Shown here: positions 62,798 through 64,000 of the stretch, piece by piece | How the letters are laid out: every line of letters starts with the position of its first letter | Numbering within the stretch: position 1 is the stretch's first letter | NCBI GenBank assembly: GCA_023134715.1 | Contig: JAGLUP010000002.1 | Span: 124,001-188,000 of the forward strand | Source of the DNA: Candidatus Parcubacteria bacterium | Lineage (GTDB): Bacteria > Patescibacteriota > Minisyncoccia > Minisyncoccales > JAGLUP01 | DNA: 64,000 bases | Direction of reading: 5' to 3' | Position numbers and translations under genes: made by a program | Notes under the pieces: generated by a model | Seen by the model: only the letters and a program-made list of their open reading frames with translations | Told to the model about the DNA's origin: nothing | The model's database searches: none

Positions 62798-63841
62798 TTA
62801 TTCTCTAATTTCGTTTATTAATTTCTTTTCGGGTTTTTTTAAAACAGATTCGACTATAGATATATTTTTTGATCTGGCTAATTGTTTTATTTCACGCTTT
62901 ACGTCAGAAGAATTTGTGAAAATATATCCTCTACTGCAACCAATATCTAACATCTTTCCGGAAAAAATAAAGACATCTGCAACACTTATGGATCCAGTCT
63001 TACACTCACAAAAAATTCTAATACTCTCTTTTGTGTTTTCTGCGATATTATCAATCTCATGTTCTACGCCTGAATGGCCAAGCAGATACACACCACACAT
63101 TGTCTGAAAATTTTTTTTCCTTAAAAGATAATCGATACCGTGTTCAAGCCACAGGTTGTCATTTATAAAAGAAATGGTACCTGGGTTAAATCTATGAATT
63201 ATAATGTTTTCTGTTTTATTAATGAAGTTGATCTTTTCGCCACAAATACAATCTACTGAATGAAATCGATCTATACTGATTAAGGATTTGCATTTTTTGC
63301 AGAAATATACGGGGTGTCCCACAAGAATATCAAGTGCTATCTTTTTTTTAGTTTCGAAACTATCCATTAAATTGTTTACCTTGTTTGACTTTTCTCGAAG
63401 CTTTCGTCTTATTTTGAGATTATAATCTTTTCTTTCTTTCTCGAGTTTTTCTTTCAATTCTTTTTCAATCTCTATTCGTTGTTCCTTCGTCGCATGTCTT
63501 AATTTTCTAATTAATCTAAAAGTATAGGCTCCTCTTGAGCTAACTCTAATCCTACTTTGATAAGGGGTTACAGGAGAAGAATATCGGTGTGGCGACGAAT
63601 GTAACAAATGATAGTCGAGGTCTGTCTTTTTTAAACTCTCTTTTGCTATTTCTAAAATTTTATTTATCTCCTCAGTAAGTTCCTTAATCTTACAAAAAAG
63701 TTCGTTTAAATCATAATCCAAAAGAAGGTTAGACCTTATTAGATTTTGAACCCTTGGGTCGTTTTCTACTAATTCCCTTGCTGTTTTTTTTATATACTTT
63801 AAAGCGGGTAATTTTAAGTTTGGTGGCGAATGAAGTTCCAT
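62798..63841 (-). CDS. Zinc-ribbon and Mrr-like nuclease protein
   Basis: 347 residues. A helical, charged N-terminal half with coiled-coil character (EIEKELKEKLEKERKDYN), a four-Cys zinc ribbon (YFCKKCKSLI...VDCICGEKI), and a C-terminal PD-(D/E)XK domain: GVEHEIDNIAENTKESIRIFCECKTG, with Glu, Asp and E-x-K. A restriction-type nuclease of the Mrr kind is the best guess; no methylase is nearby. A/T-rich upstream. Confidence 0.7.
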   Translation of the reverse strand: MELHSPPNLKLPALKYIKKTARELVENDPRVQNLIRSNLLLDYDLNELFCKIKELTEEINKILEIAKESLKKTDLDYHLLHSSPHRYSSPVTPYQSRIRVSSRGAYTFRLIRKLRHATKEQRIEIEKELKEKLEKERKDYNLKIRRKLREKSNKVNNLMDSFETKKKIALDILVGHPVYFCKKCKSLISIDRFHSVDCICGEKINFINKTENIIIHRFNPGTISFINDNLWLEHGIDYLLRKKNFQTMCGVYLLGHSGVEHEIDNIAENTKESIRIFCECKTGSISVADVFIFSGKMLDIGCSRGYIFTNSSDVKREIKQLARSKNISIVESVLKKPEKKLINEIRE

Positions 63842-64000
63842 AATTTTATATTTTAATTATTAATTAATTATTGTTATTTAATTTTCTGAAAAAGGTGGTT
63901 GACGCCATTTAATGTGGACCCCATTTAATGATTTAATGACCCTATTTAACAAATCTACTTTAATTCCTTAGAAATTGAGTCAGCGAGGTTGCTATGCCGC
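63842..64000. other. Right-edge intergenic region
   Basis: A/T-rich; contains CTGAAAAAGGTGG and ATTTAATG-type repeats (63885-63945) and an inverted GTGGACCCC segment. No gene is seen. Confidence 0.4.

Overview
The window is AT-rich bacterial DNA with standard stop codons. It most likely comes from the Candidate Phyla Radiation (Patescibacteria), probably a Parcubacteria-type lineage. The evidence is a lone 16S rRNA gene with the AATAGACGG variant of a universal site and a rewritten 530 loop, many small orphan genes, compact ATGA-overlapping operons, and GC-rich palindromes spliced into coding sequences. Taxonomy is inferred from recognised sequence features, not from a search.

Layout. 0-9.2 kb: the end of an upstream gene, an AlkD-like glycosylase, a giant alpha-2-macroglobulin with an intact CSEQ thioester, and two tandem small-gene units that share identical flanks but carry unrelated ORFs. 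9.2-14.4 kb: cell-envelope genes (PBP1C-like synthase, an L,D-transpeptidase/D,D-carboxypeptidase fusion, FKBP isomerase, CorC-type protein). 14.4-22.4 kb: self-contained accessory units (HbpS/GlcG-like, ASCH-like, Cys-rich protein, type I dehydroquinase) around a UvrD/RecB-nuclease fusion. 22.6-24.5 kb: 16S rRNA with its own promoter, processing stem and terminator; no 23S or tRNA follows. 24.5-28.3 kb: response regulator, aspS without a GAD domain, D,D-carboxypeptidase, mraY. 28.3-34.9 kb: more accessory units (two paralogous lipoproteins, argC, a coiled-coil protein, class I HMG-CoA reductase, a membrane protein) and a MurL-like gene. 34.9-40.3 kb: murD, ftsW, murG, gltX. 40.3-45.5 kb: small membrane proteins, a degenerate and an intact tyrosine recombinase, uppS and a geranylgeranyl-reductase-like oxidoreductase. 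45.6-56.1 kb: rpmA, pyrG, rplI, ctpA, a flippase-like protein, a signal-peptidase-like protein lacking both catalytic residues, assorted hydrolases, csaA, a Cys-rich repeat protein and a Pif1-like helicase. 56.1-64 kb: a rearranged nuclease/zeta-toxin locus, then mostly unknown genes with nuclease-like and zinc-binding features.

The main observation concerns translation. The 16S 3' end reads GGATTATCACATTT instead of GGATCACCTCC, so the CCTCC anti-Shine-Dalgarno is missing. Thirteen genes, mostly small monocistronic accessory units, carry a GGTGA-type motif 8-9 nt before ATG. In the best cases it is GTGATAA, an exact 7-nt complement of the altered tail (TTATCAC). Many other genes have no such motif and instead have a -10 box 6-8 nt before ATG, the signature of leaderless mRNA, or start by overlap in operons. 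The SD-type genes come with consensus TTGACA promoters, structured leaders shared pairwise between unrelated genes, flanking palindromes and strong terminators. They look like portable moron-like units inserted between core genes.
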